From: Actinomycetes bacterium
GTDB lineage: Bacteria; Actinomycetota; Actinomycetes; Propionibacteriales; Propionibacteriaceae
Assembly (NCBI GenBank): GCA_023442485.1
Contig: JAEZZG010000025.1
Coordinates: 1 to 13,826, forward strand
DNA: 13,826 bases
Direction: 5' to 3'
Below the pieces are notes generated by a model. It was not told the origin of the DNA. It did no database searches and saw only the letters and a list, made by a program, of their open reading frames with translations. Each line of letters opens with the position of its first letter. The first letter of the stretch is position 1. Below, piece after piece: positions 1-6,988 of this stretch. The position numbers and the translations under genes were made by a program.

Positions 1-24
1 GTGTTGGAGTCGGTGTTGGAGTCG
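1..24 (-). repeat. 12-bp tandem repeat encoding a Pro-Thr stalk
   Basis: GTGTTGGAGTCG occurs twice, head to tail, at 1-12 and 13-24. Read on the minus strand it encodes alternating Thr and Pro at the end of the surface protein. The array continues past the window edge, so its true copy number is unknown. Confidence 0.8.
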
Positions 25-1138
25 GCTCCGCATTCTTGTGGTACACAAACGTGGTGTTCTCGGTCACCTTGTAGGTGTAGGGGTCGACCTTTTCCTCTGA
101 ACCTTCAAGAGTCCAGTATCCGGCACCTTCAGGGATGTTGAGATCGTCAATCTCGGAGCCCTTGACGGGGGAGTCGTAGACTGCGGTGGTGGCCTTCTCA
201 AAAGCCGGGTCAACACCATCAGCAGAGACCAAGTTCACCGTGAGCAGCTTGCGGTACTCAACATAAATGCCACGGTGGATGTAGTCGTTATATTCCATTC
301 CAGGCTCAGCGACCTCGGAGGCGACGGGGACCTGGACGTATCCTTCGATATCCTCACTCGTCATGTCGAACTTCACGTCACAAAGCTTCTTGTTGTAGAA
401 GTCGACAACGGGAATTGCACCCCGGTTTCCGTCCCAACCGGAGAAAGCGTTGTGGGTGTAGGTGCCGTAGACCGGATTCGCAGACGGGTCGGAGCCGTTA
501 GCCTTGATCGTCGTCGTGACGGTGGTGTCTGAGTCGGGGCGGCACACGCTGTGCGACTTGATGGTGACTTTGACGTCACGATTTTCGTTCGCTTCAAGAC
601 GCGGGTAGAAGGACACGAAATACGGTGCCGTCACATGGTCGAAGTTGAACTCGGCAAGGTTCTTGCCCCTGAGCTCGGGGTAGGTTTGTTTGTTGATACC
701 AACCGAAATCGATAGATAGAGGGGTTTGCCGTCAACCATTGCCCTATACACGGAGCGGATACCGTTGTTGGGCTTGGCTTCTTCGATGCCGCCGTTGTTG
801 AAGTCATACAGATACGCGTAGGAGTGGCCGAAGCCTGTCTTGGGCTTGGTAGTTCCGCTTACACCCTCTTCACCGGAAGGCGTGATTAGTTGCGGAAGTT
901 CCGTGATCTTTCCGGTGTCCGGGTCTTTGTACGATGCCATCTGCGTCATGGTCAGATTGTGAGATGCCTCAGACTGGTCTCCGTACAGATTCAAGGTGTA
1001 GATGCCCCAGGGCTTCTTCTGCTCTGGTTGAGGGTCGTCGGCCCTAGCCATAGGCGAAAAGCTGATCAGCATTGTACCCACGGTGACAGCCGCACCGATA
1101 GCTAGCAAGGACTTCTTGGGGGAGGGGACTTTGCTCAT
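1..1138 (-). CDS. Secreted surface protein of unknown family, 3' end missing
   Basis: An open frame runs from ATG at 1138 off the left edge, giving 379 codons with no stop. Residues 1-33 form a clear Sec signal peptide: basic N-region with K3, K8 and K9, hydrophobic core from about L11 to F27, and an A-R-A cleavage site before DD. The mature part is polar and rich in aromatic, Asp and Thr residues, with two cysteines (in SVCRP and KLCDVK) that could form a disulphide. The last visible stretch (VTENTTFVYHKN) loosely resembles the end of small beta-repeat modules of Gram-positive surface proteins. It then enters a Pro-Thr stalk encoded by 12-bp repeats. A wall-sorting signal (LPXTG type) is expected beyond the window but is not seen. 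No convincing Shine-Dalgarno precedes the ATG; it was chosen because the signal peptide begins there. I do not recognise the mature domain. Its role is probably adhesin or pilus-like, by inference. Confidence 0.8.
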   Translation of the reverse strand, partial: MSKVPSPKKSLLAIGAAVTVGTMLISFSPMARADDPQPEQKKPWGIYTLNLYGDQSEASHNLTMTQMASYKDPDTGKITELPQLITPSGEEGVSGTTKPKTGFGHSYAYLYDFNNGGIEEAKPNNGIRSVYRAMVDGKPLYLSISVGINKQTYPELRGKNLAEFNFDHVTAPYFVSFYPRLEANENRDVKVTIKSHSVCRPDSDTTVTTTIKANGSDPSANPVYGTYTHNAFSGWDGNRGAIPVVDFYNKKLCDVKFDMTSEDIEGYVQVPVASEVAEPGMEYNDYIHRGIYVEYRKLLTVNLVSADGVDPAFEKATTAVYDSPVKGSEIDDLNIPEGAGYWTLEGSEEKVDPYTYKVTENTTFVYHKNAEPTPTPTPT

Positions 1139-1190
1139 GTGCGGAATCTATCGAAGCTTAAGTATCGGCTCACTAGGGCCAATGTAATTT

Positions 1191-1209
1191 TCAGGAAATC
1201 ATCAGGAAA
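1191..1209. promoter_or_regulatory. Direct repeat TCAGGAAA x2, possible operator
   Basis: TCAGGAAA lies at 1191-1198 and again at 1202-1209, an 11-bp period, about 53-71 bp upstream of the ATG of the minus-strand surface protein gene. Direct repeats at one helical turn are the usual binding layout of OmpR/PhoB-type response regulators (family knowledge). That this site is bound by one is inference. Confidence 0.25.
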
Positions 1210-1435
1210 CTTTGCTTGGGTACACCCGAGGGGGTGAGATTATAATCTGCTCCGCATTATCCGTGATGTGTCAATGAACCTGAGGTGATTCGGGTGCGGG
1301 GTCCGTCGTCGCATGCGTGTCGGGTGCATCGTCACTCGCATAGGGCCCACGCCAGCACGTTACCGCCCTGCCAATCGTCTGTAGGGCCCATTACGACTCG
1401 GCGGTAGCGCCCATCGTTCTTCTTGTGCAGAGCCC

Positions 1436-1463
1436 TTGACGGCTGCGGCATGGCGTCTAATTT
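1436..1463 (+). promoter_or_regulatory. Candidate promoter of the DUF2254 gene
   Basis: TTGACG at 1436-1441 is followed after 16 bp by TAATTT at 1458-1463, about 95 bp before the DUF2254 start. The -35 element is good and the -10 element only fair. This is a pattern match only. Confidence 0.25.
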
Positions 1464-1558
1464 GTGGGCAGCCGCACCTTCCGGTGCTCACGACGTCATC
1501 GAGACCGGTATTGTCCCCAATCACTAATGGCAGCGCGGGCAATGATTAGGATGAGGCT

Positions 1559-3091
1559 ATGCGATTCTTCCTCAATCGTCTGCGCCAGATTCTCTCATCC
1601 CGGTTATGGGTTCAGCCCCTCCTTTCTGGTGCTCTAGGAATCGCACTGGGGATCGCGCTGACGTCGGTGTCGATCTCGCGTGAAACAATCCTCGCCCCCT
1701 TCCTATGGCCGGGGGATTCTGCCGCCGCGTCTTCCATGATCGGTTTCATCGCCTCCACCACATTGACGGTTTTGACGACCACGATTTCGATGACGCTGAT
1801 CGTCTTGCAGGTCGCCTCGGGTAACTTCTCCCAGCAGCTCCTTCGCGACTTCATTTCGTCGCGAGCAGTCAGAGGCATCCTCTCGGTCTATGTCGGCTTG
1901 TTTTCCTACTGCATGATGGTGTCGCGCTCGATCGGTGCCAAGGACTCTCAACAGGCCCCGCAACTAGCAATGACCGCAGCGATGGTTGGCATCTTCCTGG
2001 CGGTCGCCACCTTCATCTGGTATGTCTCGCGCGTGGTCGATATGGTCCGTGTCGATTCGATTCTTGACGCATCGGCAGAGCGCGTCTTGAGGTGTGCCCG
2101 TCCCAACCAGGCCTCGACTAAGAAGAAAGAGCGGTCCGAGCTGATGCCGGAGATGATGGGAGGCAGGGTGCCTCGGCACCGGTCTGCCGTCATGCACGCC
2201 GTCTCTGCGGCTGAGCCTCGACCTGTTATCCCGGACGATGCGGTGCCCTATCACGCCAAATCCTTCGGCTACATCCAAGCCATCGACGTGAGCTATCTCG
2301 GCGCATGGGCGAAAGAGCACGGGGCCTGCGCGGTGATCGACGCTCGTCCAGGCGACCCCGTCCATGGCGGTCAAGTGATCGGGTGGCTATGGACCCGCGA
2401 CGGCAAGCCGCGAGATTTAGAAATCCCTACCGTGGTCTACATCTCATCGGAACGCATCTCCGGTCAAGACTTCACCCTCGGCCTTCAACAAATGCTCGAC
2501 ATGGCGGTTCGAGCCCTCTCGCCTGGGATCAATGACCCTGCGACGGCTAATCACGCGATCTACCAGGCGTCGAGAGTGCTGAGTTCCCTCATGGCAGATC
2601 CGGTGGTGCCGATGGTGGTCTACGCCGACGACCCAAGCGCCAAGCGTGCAGGGGCCGAGGCGGCACCGGGGACCACTGGTGGCACCTCGGTGGCGGACTC
2701 AGGCGTCTCTTCAGTGGCTGGCACTAAGGCCCACTCGGCGCGTAGTGATGAACCCGACCGTGAGGTGATCGTGTGGGTGGCGTGTCGAACCGTCGCCGAA
2801 ATGATTGACACCTTCACTAACGGGATCAGGCGTTACTGCGCCGGGCATGTGTCGGTGATGACGAATCTGTTAAGGTTCCTGGACGTGGTGGGCAGGGATG
2901 TCGATGACGAGATGGCCGCCAGGCTAGATGCCCATCGCTTGCGCATCCTAGCCCTCGCCACCAGAGATATCGTTGACCCTAACGACCTCGCCATTGTCCG
3001 CGACGCTGCCCACTGTGGCCGCGGTTGCGAGGTGGGCACCGTGGAGTCCACCGATCAAGAAGGGCGCGAAGACGCCATGTTTGAAGCCTAA
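1559..3091 (+). CDS. DUF2254 family membrane protein
   Basis: This 510-residue protein matches the DUF2254 family by pattern. Four hydrophobic helices lie at about 19-39, 60-85, 106-126 and 137-158. The family signature region between helices 2 and 3 (LQVASGNFSQQLLRDFI) is present. A soluble C-terminal part contains the characteristic RALSPGINDPATA at 319-331. The biochemical role of the family is not established; the shape suggests a membrane-anchored protein with a cytoplasmic domain. ATG 1559 is preceded by GAGG at 1553-1556 and AGG at 1548-1550. Residues about 360-400 are a low-complexity Gly/Ala/Ser/Thr linker inserted in the soluble part, followed by a hydrophobic strand (VIVWVA) that resumes the domain. 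The gene stands alone: upstream is a divergent gene, and downstream a degraded MFS fragment on the other strand overlaps its last codons. Confidence 0.9.
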   Translation: MRFFLNRLRQILSSRLWVQPLLSGALGIALGIALTSVSISRETILAPFLWPGDSAAASSMIGFIASTTLTVLTTTISMTLIVLQVASGNFSQQLLRDFISSRAVRGILSVYVGLFSYCMMVSRSIGAKDSQQAPQLAMTAAMVGIFLAVATFIWYVSRVVDMVRVDSILDASAERVLRCARPNQASTKKKERSELMPEMMGGRVPRHRSAVMHAVSAAEPRPVIPDDAVPYHAKSFGYIQAIDVSYLGAWAKEHGACAVIDARPGDPVHGGQVIGWLWTRDGKPRDLEIPTVVYISSERISGQDFTLGLQQMLDMAVRALSPGINDPATANHAIYQASRVLSSLMADPVVPMVVYADDPSAKRAGAEAAPGTTGGTSVADSGVSSVAGTKAHSARSDEPDREVIVWVACRTVAEMIDTFTNGIRRYCAGHVSVMTNLLRFLDVVGRDVDDEMAARLDAHRLRILALATRDIVDPNDLAIVRDAAHCGRGCEVGTVESTDQEGREDAMFEA

Positions 3092-3476
3092 GTGACCGGC
3101 AAGTCCCACTCGCCACCTTCGTCATACCCGGCTGATTCGGCAGTGGAATCGCCGACTACGGCAACGGCCGGCTTCTTCGATACCGAAGCGCGAACCCTAA
3201 ACGCAGCAACCAAGCCGATGACGAACACCGCAATGTCTGCACGGAAGAGTCTTGCCGTCCCGAATAGGTCTCCGGCTTTGCCGAAGGTGAGCAGAAGCGC
3301 GGCAAATACCACCGAGTAGAGGGCGTTGACCCATTCGGCGGCGGTGAGGGTCAAGTTGAGGCCCTTGATGATCGATGGAAGGGCGACCCCGACGATGGTC
3401 CCGTCAATGACAATCAGGACAACCCCCAAAGCTAAGACGACGAGGCCTAGCCACATCTGTTTTTGCTAGCGGTCAT
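3088..3476 (-). pseudogene. N-terminal remnant of a DHA2-type MFS transporter
   Basis: From ATG 3456 the frame gives about 86 residues typical of the start of a 14-helix drug:H+ antiporter (DHA2/EmrB type). TM1 contains the family motif VIDGTIVGVALPSI, TM2 contains AEWVNALYSVVFAALLL, and the loop 2-3 motif A is GKAGDLFGTARLF. After about residue 86 (near 3199) the family resemblance stops and 36 polar residues follow to the stop at 3088. A better start, MTASKNR from ATG 3476, is two bases out of phase: dropping one TG of the TGTG at this point would give MTASKNRWLGLVV, as expected for the family. So both a frameshift and a truncation are visible. A full-length relative is about 450-500 residues or more. 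A short expressed peptide from ATG 3456 cannot be excluded, but transport is implausible with three helices. Confidence 0.75.
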
Positions 3477-3616
3477 GAGCTCTTTCTTCCCTGTGGAAAC
3501 GAAGGAAGGTCGATGCTTGCGCAGCCGCAACCCTCACCCACAAGGATAGCGACACGGTGTCTCCATCAATTATGGTGAATAGAAATGCTCAAAACAGATG
3601 ACGCATTTCAGTGGAC

Positions 3617-4468
3617 CTATCTTTGTGCCAAGCCCTGCTCGCGCAACACTGCCAGCACATCGGTCACGTCTGCGCCACCTAGGCCGAGTTTCGTGGCGAT
3701 CTGAGTGGTGAACTCGTCCACGCGCCGGTTGCGGTTCCGCAGGTCGTAGTAGGTGTGGACGGCCTCGTCATAATCGACCAGCACCTGCGCATAGGAGTCC
3801 ACCTCGGGGTAGCGATCAACCGAGGTGCACACACCCAACGGCAGTCGCGGTTTGAACTGGGGTTCCTCGTCAGGATGGCCCACCAGGAGGCCAAAGACCG
3901 GGTAGGTCATCTTCGGCAGGTGGAGTAGGTCGATGACGGTACGCGGTTCGCGGCCGATCGATCCAAGGTAGACGGTGCCCAGCCCCATCGATTCTGCCGC
4001 CACCACCATGTTTTGCGCAGCCAAGGTGGTGTCGTAGATGGCGGTCATCAGGGCAGACATAGTGTGGAGCCATTCGTCGTCGGCACCCTTTTCGCGCCGA
4101 ATCTGCTGGTTGCGATATAGGTCGGCCACGAAGACGAAGAGCTCACCGTGGTCGCCACCGACGTATGCCTGGTTCGCCACGGTTGCAATTGTGTTGCGGA
4201 TATGCGGGTCCTTGATGTGGATGATGGTGCGTTGCTGGTAGAAGGCCCATGTGGGGGCTTGTCCGGCAACGGTGAGCAGCGACTCAACCTCGTTGTTAGT
4301 GACGGGTTCGTCGGTGAAGCTGCGGATAGTACGGTGGCTGAGCTGAACCTCGATGGTGTCAGTCGTGACTGGCGTAGTCGGGGCAGTTTTCGTGGTGTCG
4401 GCGGCGGCACAGACGTCCGGGTTGCCGCAGGTTTCGCCAGTGTGGGCGGGCTGAATGGCCGCAGACAT
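3617..4468 (-). CDS. NfsA-like NAD(P)H-dependent FMN nitroreductase
   Basis: This 283-residue protein belongs to the nitroreductase superfamily, NfsA/Frp branch, whose members use FMN to reduce nitro-aromatics, quinones or flavins with NAD(P)H as cytosolic homodimers. Visible family marks: HRTIRSF at 45-51, where the Arg residues contact the FMN phosphate; the QAPTWAFYQQRTIIHI block at 70-85; DTTLAAQNMVVAAESMGLGTVYLGSI at about 146-171; and KPRLPLGV at 206-213, the loop typical of NfsA-type enzymes. E. coli NfsA is about 240 residues; this one adds about 40 at the N-terminus, with a C-x5-C pair (C14, C20) and a Thr/Pro linker, and about 35 at the C-terminus. The start is decided by AGGAGG at 4474-4479, five bases before ATG 4468, the best ribosome site in the window. 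It is transcribed divergently from the CDF gene. The physiological substrate is unknown. Confidence 0.88.
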   Translation of the reverse strand: MSAAIQPAHTGETCGNPDVCAAADTTKTAPTTPVTTDTIEVQLSHRTIRSFTDEPVTNNEVESLLTVAGQAPTWAFYQQRTIIHIKDPHIRNTIATVANQAYVGGDHGELFVFVADLYRNQQIRREKGADDEWLHTMSALMTAIYDTTLAAQNMVVAAESMGLGTVYLGSIGREPRTVIDLLHLPKMTYPVFGLLVGHPDEEPQFKPRLPLGVCTSVDRYPEVDSYAQVLVDYDEAVHTYYDLRNRNRRVDEFTTQIATKLGLGGADVTDVLAVLREQGLAQR

Positions 4469-4604
4469 GGAATCCTCCTGAAGAGTCGAACACCGCTATC
4501 CTAGTTCGAGACTGCATGTCTGAGGTTGATGTGTCGTCGACTTGAGCGGGGTGTCTGCCTCTAGTGTGGAGGGTGGTTACTGAAGCTATCTGTGGAGTTT
4601 CGAT

Positions 4605-5540
4605 ATGTCTGGTTCTTCCCACTCACCCGGGCACGCACACGGACATAGTCACGGTGTGGGTGCCTCTGGGGTTCGTTTGCTGATCTCGTGTGCAATCACG
4701 CTGGCGATTCTGGTGGCTCAAGGTATCGGGGCGGTGTGGAGTGGCTCACTGGCCCTGGCTGCCGACACCGGCCACGTCGCGGTGGACTCTCTGGGGCTGG
4801 TGATCGCCGCGCTTGCCTCGCGTCTGATCGCTCGCCCGGCAAGTTCGGGGATGTCTTACGGGCTGATCCGCGTCGAGGGTGTTGCCGCTGCTATCCAATC
4901 GATCATGATTTTCGCAATTTGCGTTGTGATCGGTGTCGAAGCGGTGGGCCGTCTGTGGGTTTCGGAAGCTGTCGACGGGTGGGCGATGTCTGGCTGGGCT
5001 GTGGCTGGCCTAGTCGGCAACATCGTCGTGATGATCGTCTTGTCTGGGAAACGCAACGACAACCTCAACATCAAGGCGGCCTTCCTAGAGGTCGCTATCG
5101 ACGCTGCGAGTTCGGTTGCGGTCATCGTCGGCGGTGCCTTGGTGGCGGTCACTGGCCTGACCTGGATTGATGTCGTGATCTCGTTGGTGATCGCGTTAGC
5201 CATGGTTCCTCGCGCCTGGGTGCTATTGAGGCAGGCGACCGCGATGTTGCTGGACTCGGTCCCGTCGGGGTTGTCTGTGGACGAGATCAGGGAACACATT
5301 GAAGGTGTTGCAGGTGTTGAAGGGGTTCACGATCTGCACATCTGGCAGCCCAGGTCGGGTTTTGTGCTGGTGACGGCTCACGTCATAGTCGCTGATGACG
5401 TCCTCGAACAAGGGAGGGGGCAGGAGGTTCTAACCCTGCTCCATGAATGTATGTTGACCCACTTCCCGATCCCGATCGAGCACGCGACCTTCCAGGTTGA
5501 ATCCCAGGCCCACTCGGCTGGCGAGGTGGTCTGCCACTGA
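4605..5540 (+). CDS. Cation diffusion facilitator (CDF) metal efflux protein
   Basis: This 311-residue protein is a CDF-family metal/proton antiporter of the CzcD/ZitB kind, expected in the cytoplasmic membrane and exporting Zn2+ or a similar divalent ion. A His-rich N-terminus (H6, H10, H12, H14, H16 in GHAHGHSHG) precedes six membrane segments starting near residue 23. The TM2 metal site is DTGHVAVD, with D54, H57 and D61. The TM5 site reads LEVAID, so Glu162 and Asp166 replace the usual His-x3-Asp. The C-terminal cytoplasmic domain begins near 222 and contains the family hallmark VHDLHIWQ at 241-248 and a late HATFQVE at 293-299. ATG 4605 has GGAG at 4594-4597. The gene is divergent from the nitroreductase and converges on fic. 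Family assignment is firm; metal specificity is not readable. Confidence 0.92.
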   Translation: MSGSSHSPGHAHGHSHGVGASGVRLLISCAITLAILVAQGIGAVWSGSLALAADTGHVAVDSLGLVIAALASRLIARPASSGMSYGLIRVEGVAAAIQSIMIFAICVVIGVEAVGRLWVSEAVDGWAMSGWAVAGLVGNIVVMIVLSGKRNDNLNIKAAFLEVAIDAASSVAVIVGGALVAVTGLTWIDVVISLVIALAMVPRAWVLLRQATAMLLDSVPSGLSVDEIREHIEGVAGVEGVHDLHIWQPRSGFVLVTAHVIVADDVLEQGRGQEVLTLLHECMLTHFPIPIEHATFQVESQAHSAGEVVCH

Positions 5541-5558
5541 CGGTCGGGTCGGCGAGAC

Positions 5559-5591
5559 GGTGTGACGGGTGGTGTGGCCGGTGGTGTGACG
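5559..5591. repeat. Short G/T-rich imperfect tandem repeat
   Basis: Between the convergent CDF and fic genes, GGTGTGACG (5559-5567) is followed by GGTGGTGTGGCC (5568-5579) and GGTGGTGTGACG (5580-5591), imperfect 12-bp units. No clean terminator hairpin was found in this 68-bp gap. Function is unknown and it may be slippage only. Confidence 0.4.
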
Positions 5592-5608
5592 GTCAGCCGA
5601 TCCGCCCT

Positions 5609-6709
5609 TCACTCCGGCAGGGGAGTATTGAACAACAAGTCCAAGAAACGGAAGTTCTCGAATCTCTTACCGCGACCCACCTTCAAGGGGTACACAATTC
5701 CCTTCTCGCTGAGTTCTTTGAGCCACCGGGACGCAGTCTGACGGTGCACCTTACAGGTTTCGATAACATTCTCGATCTTGGCGAAGGGTGCAGACATCAG
5801 CACCCGAGCTAGTTCCGCCACAGGTACATTACCGCTAAGGGTTTCGCGGATCTGCTTCTCTAGTTCGGCTTGGAGTCGGGCGCTGGCTTCGATGATGTCG
5901 ACCGTCCATGTAGCGGTAGAGGTGATGGCTTCGAGCATGAAAATGATCCACGCTTCCCATTCGGCGCGTTCCGTAACATCTCGTAGTAAGCGGTAGTATT
6001 TGTCCTTGTGCCGGACAATGAAGCCGGACAGATACAAAATCGGGAACTTCAAAAGCCCCGATTGAATCAAGAACAACACATTCAAGATCCTCCCGGTTCT
6101 CCCGTTACCGTCCGTGAATGGATGGATCGCTTCGAATTGGTAGTGGGCCAAAGCCATCACCACTAGTGGGTCAGTGTCGCCGTGATCGTGGAGGTATCGC
6201 TCCCAGGCCGTCAAATGTCTTTCAATGACGTCCTGGCCCTCTGGCGGCGTATAGATCGGAATCCGACTACGGGGCGAACCGACGAAAGTTCCGGGGTGAG
6301 CACGGGTATCAACCGCGTGGCCGAGAATCGTAGAGCATATCAGTTTCGCAGTATTGGCCGTTAGCGGACGATGCTGCAAGGAGTCTAAGCCGGTGAATAG
6401 GGCCGTGCGGTACTTCAAGGCTTCGCGGGCTTGAGGTGATTCATGGCTGAGAGCATCGTGGGCGGCGCGGAACAGCTCGTCATTGGTTGTGACGATGTTC
6501 TCAATCTCATTCGACGCCTGAGATTCAAGCAATGGAATCAAGTTCACTAAGATGCCGGGATCGGGTAAGAGGTTCGTCATGCCGTCTAGTTTTCCTAGGG
6601 CACGCCCCGCGATGGTCGTTGCTTTGAGGACTTCGGTTGACTCTAGCCGATCCAGGCTGGGCGGCAGCGGTGGTAAATCGTTGAATGGGGTCTGGGCGTC
6701 GATCCACAT
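5609..6709 (-). CDS. fic: Fic-family protein adenylyltransferase with winged helix
   Basis: This 366-residue protein has the complete Fic active site, HPFTDGNGRTGR at 196-207, with catalytic H196 and phosphate-binding residues intact. An N-terminal inhibitory motif S66-N-E-I-E70-N71 fits the (S/T)xxxE(G/N) pattern of class II Fic enzymes, in which the Glu blocks productive ATP binding. The flap (RSRIPIYTPPEG, 148-159) lies between them. Residues about 295-355 look like a winged helix: VPVAELARVL, then a recognition-like helix (HRQTASRWLKELSEKGI) and a basic wing (KVGRGKRF). Length and domain order match the Shewanella SoFic type, Fic core plus winged helix, which AMPylates proteins including itself. 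No separate antitoxin gene is adjacent, as expected when the inhibitory helix is built in. AGGA at 6717-6720 supports ATG 6709. Palindromes immediately upstream suggest autoregulation (inference). The target protein is unknown. Confidence 0.93.
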   Translation of the reverse strand: MWIDAQTPFNDLPPLPPSLDRLESTEVLKATTIAGRALGKLDGMTNLLPDPGILVNLIPLLESQASNEIENIVTTNDELFRAAHDALSHESPQAREALKYRTALFTGLDSLQHRPLTANTAKLICSTILGHAVDTRAHPGTFVGSPRSRIPIYTPPEGQDVIERHLTAWERYLHDHGDTDPLVVMALAHYQFEAIHPFTDGNGRTGRILNVLFLIQSGLLKFPILYLSGFIVRHKDKYYRLLRDVTERAEWEAWIIFMLEAITSTATWTVDIIEASARLQAELEKQIRETLSGNVPVAELARVLMSAPFAKIENVIETCKVHRQTASRWLKELSEKGIVYPLKVGRGKRFENFRFLDLLFNTPLPE

Positions 6710-6727
6710 GTGAGCATCCTAGGCGAT

Positions 6728-6760
6728 ATGTGTCGAAAAAAGAGCTGGTTTTCGACACAT
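6728..6760. promoter_or_regulatory. Operator-like palindrome 1 upstream of fic
   Basis: A perfect 12-bp inverted repeat: ATGTGTCGAAAA at 6728-6739 and TTTTCGACACAT at 6749-6760, with a 9-bp spacer. It starts 19 bp upstream of the fic ATG, between the ribosome site and the likely promoter. It shares its core, TGTCGAAA, with the next palindrome. Perfection and repetition make a protein-binding site likely; the binder is unproven. Confidence 0.75.
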
Positions 6761-6768
6761 TAGGGTCG

Positions 6769-6801
6769 ATATGTCGAAAAATTAGGCGGATTTCGACATA
6801 T
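6769..6801. promoter_or_regulatory. Operator-like palindrome 2 upstream of fic
   Basis: A perfect 11-bp inverted repeat: ATATGTCGAAA at 6769-6779 and TTTCGACATAT at 6791-6801, with an 11-bp spacer. Corresponding half-sites of palindromes 1 and 2 are exactly 41 bp apart (TGTCGAAA at 6731 and 6772; TTTCGACA at 6750 and 6791), close to four helical turns, so bound proteins would face the same side. Confidence 0.75.
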
Positions 6802-6811
6802 TCGGACTACG

Positions 6812-6833
6812 TGTCGACTCGTGCGACATGTCG
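6812..6833. promoter_or_regulatory. Possible third, degenerate TGTCGA site
   Basis: TGTCGA at 6812-6817 lies 40 bp beyond the second left half-site and is followed by GCGACA at 6823-6828 and an abutting TGTCG at 6829-6833. It is imperfect and could be a weak auxiliary site or chance. Confidence 0.35.
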
Positions 6834-6929
6834 CTGACGCTGGGTTGGGGGCCTGGCCGTGGTGCCGGATTGGGGCTAGGCTGGATATTCGGAGACAGCG
6901 CCCCGGCGGAGTCGAGCCCTTGAAACTAA

Positions 6930-6968
6930 GACGGGTTAGGCAATCGCATTCGATCCACCTAACCCGTC
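6930..6968. other. Perfect 11-bp stem with nested hairpin
   Basis: GACGGGTTAGG (6930-6940) pairs perfectly with CCTAACCCGTC (6958-6968). The 17-nt loop itself contains ATCG-CATT-CGAT, allowing a second stacked stem. It has no T-tract of its own, but the next hairpin begins 21 bp later. It could be part of a small RNA, a bidirectional terminator or a protein site. It does not fit a tRNA cloverleaf. Confidence 0.6.
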
Positions 6969-6988
6969 GGCAATGCCTTTCCTGCTTC

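Larger units (their letters stand above)
1139..1558. other. Divergent intergenic region without a gene
   Basis: This 420-bp gap separates the divergent surface protein and DUF2254 genes and should hold both promoters. It contains a self-complementary GATTATAATC at 1238-1247, giving a TATAAT box on each strand, and a TTGACA on the minus strand at 1269-1274, but the 24-bp spacing between them is too wide for a standard promoter. The 9-mer TAGGGCCCA is present twice, at 1341-1349 and 1382-1390. A small hairpin, GCACC-TTCC-GGTGC, sits at 1474-1487. A 60-codon minus-strand frame at 1360-1542 has no ribosome site or protein-like character and is not called. Confidence 0.5.

Noticed and set aside
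1238..1247. Palindromic GATTATAATC as a divergent promoter
   Set aside because: The -10 match is perfect, but no -35 occurs at 15-19 bp on either strand; the nearby TTGACA is 24 bp away.
1360..1542. 60-codon minus-strand open frame in the divergent promoter region
   Set aside because: No ribosome site, composition unlike neighbouring proteins, and it lies where two divergent promoters are expected.
6525..6758. 77-codon minus-strand frame overlapping the fic start and palindrome 1
   Set aside because: It overlaps fic in another frame, its peptide is arginine-rich nonsense, and it would run through the operator-like sites.
6728..6801. LexA/SOS boxes upstream of fic
   Set aside because: The actinobacterial SOS box has the form TCGAAC-N4-GTTCGA; these sites are TGTCGAAA-N9/11-TTTCGACA with wider spacing and a different core.
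6728..6833. CRISPR array or transposon end
   Set aside because: The units are palindromic operators with no equal-length unique spacers, and there are no cas or transposase genes in the window.
6930..6968. tRNA or tRNA-derived attachment site, because of the TTCGATCC string
   Set aside because: The sequence folds as one long stem with no cloverleaf arms, anticodon loop or acceptor pairing.
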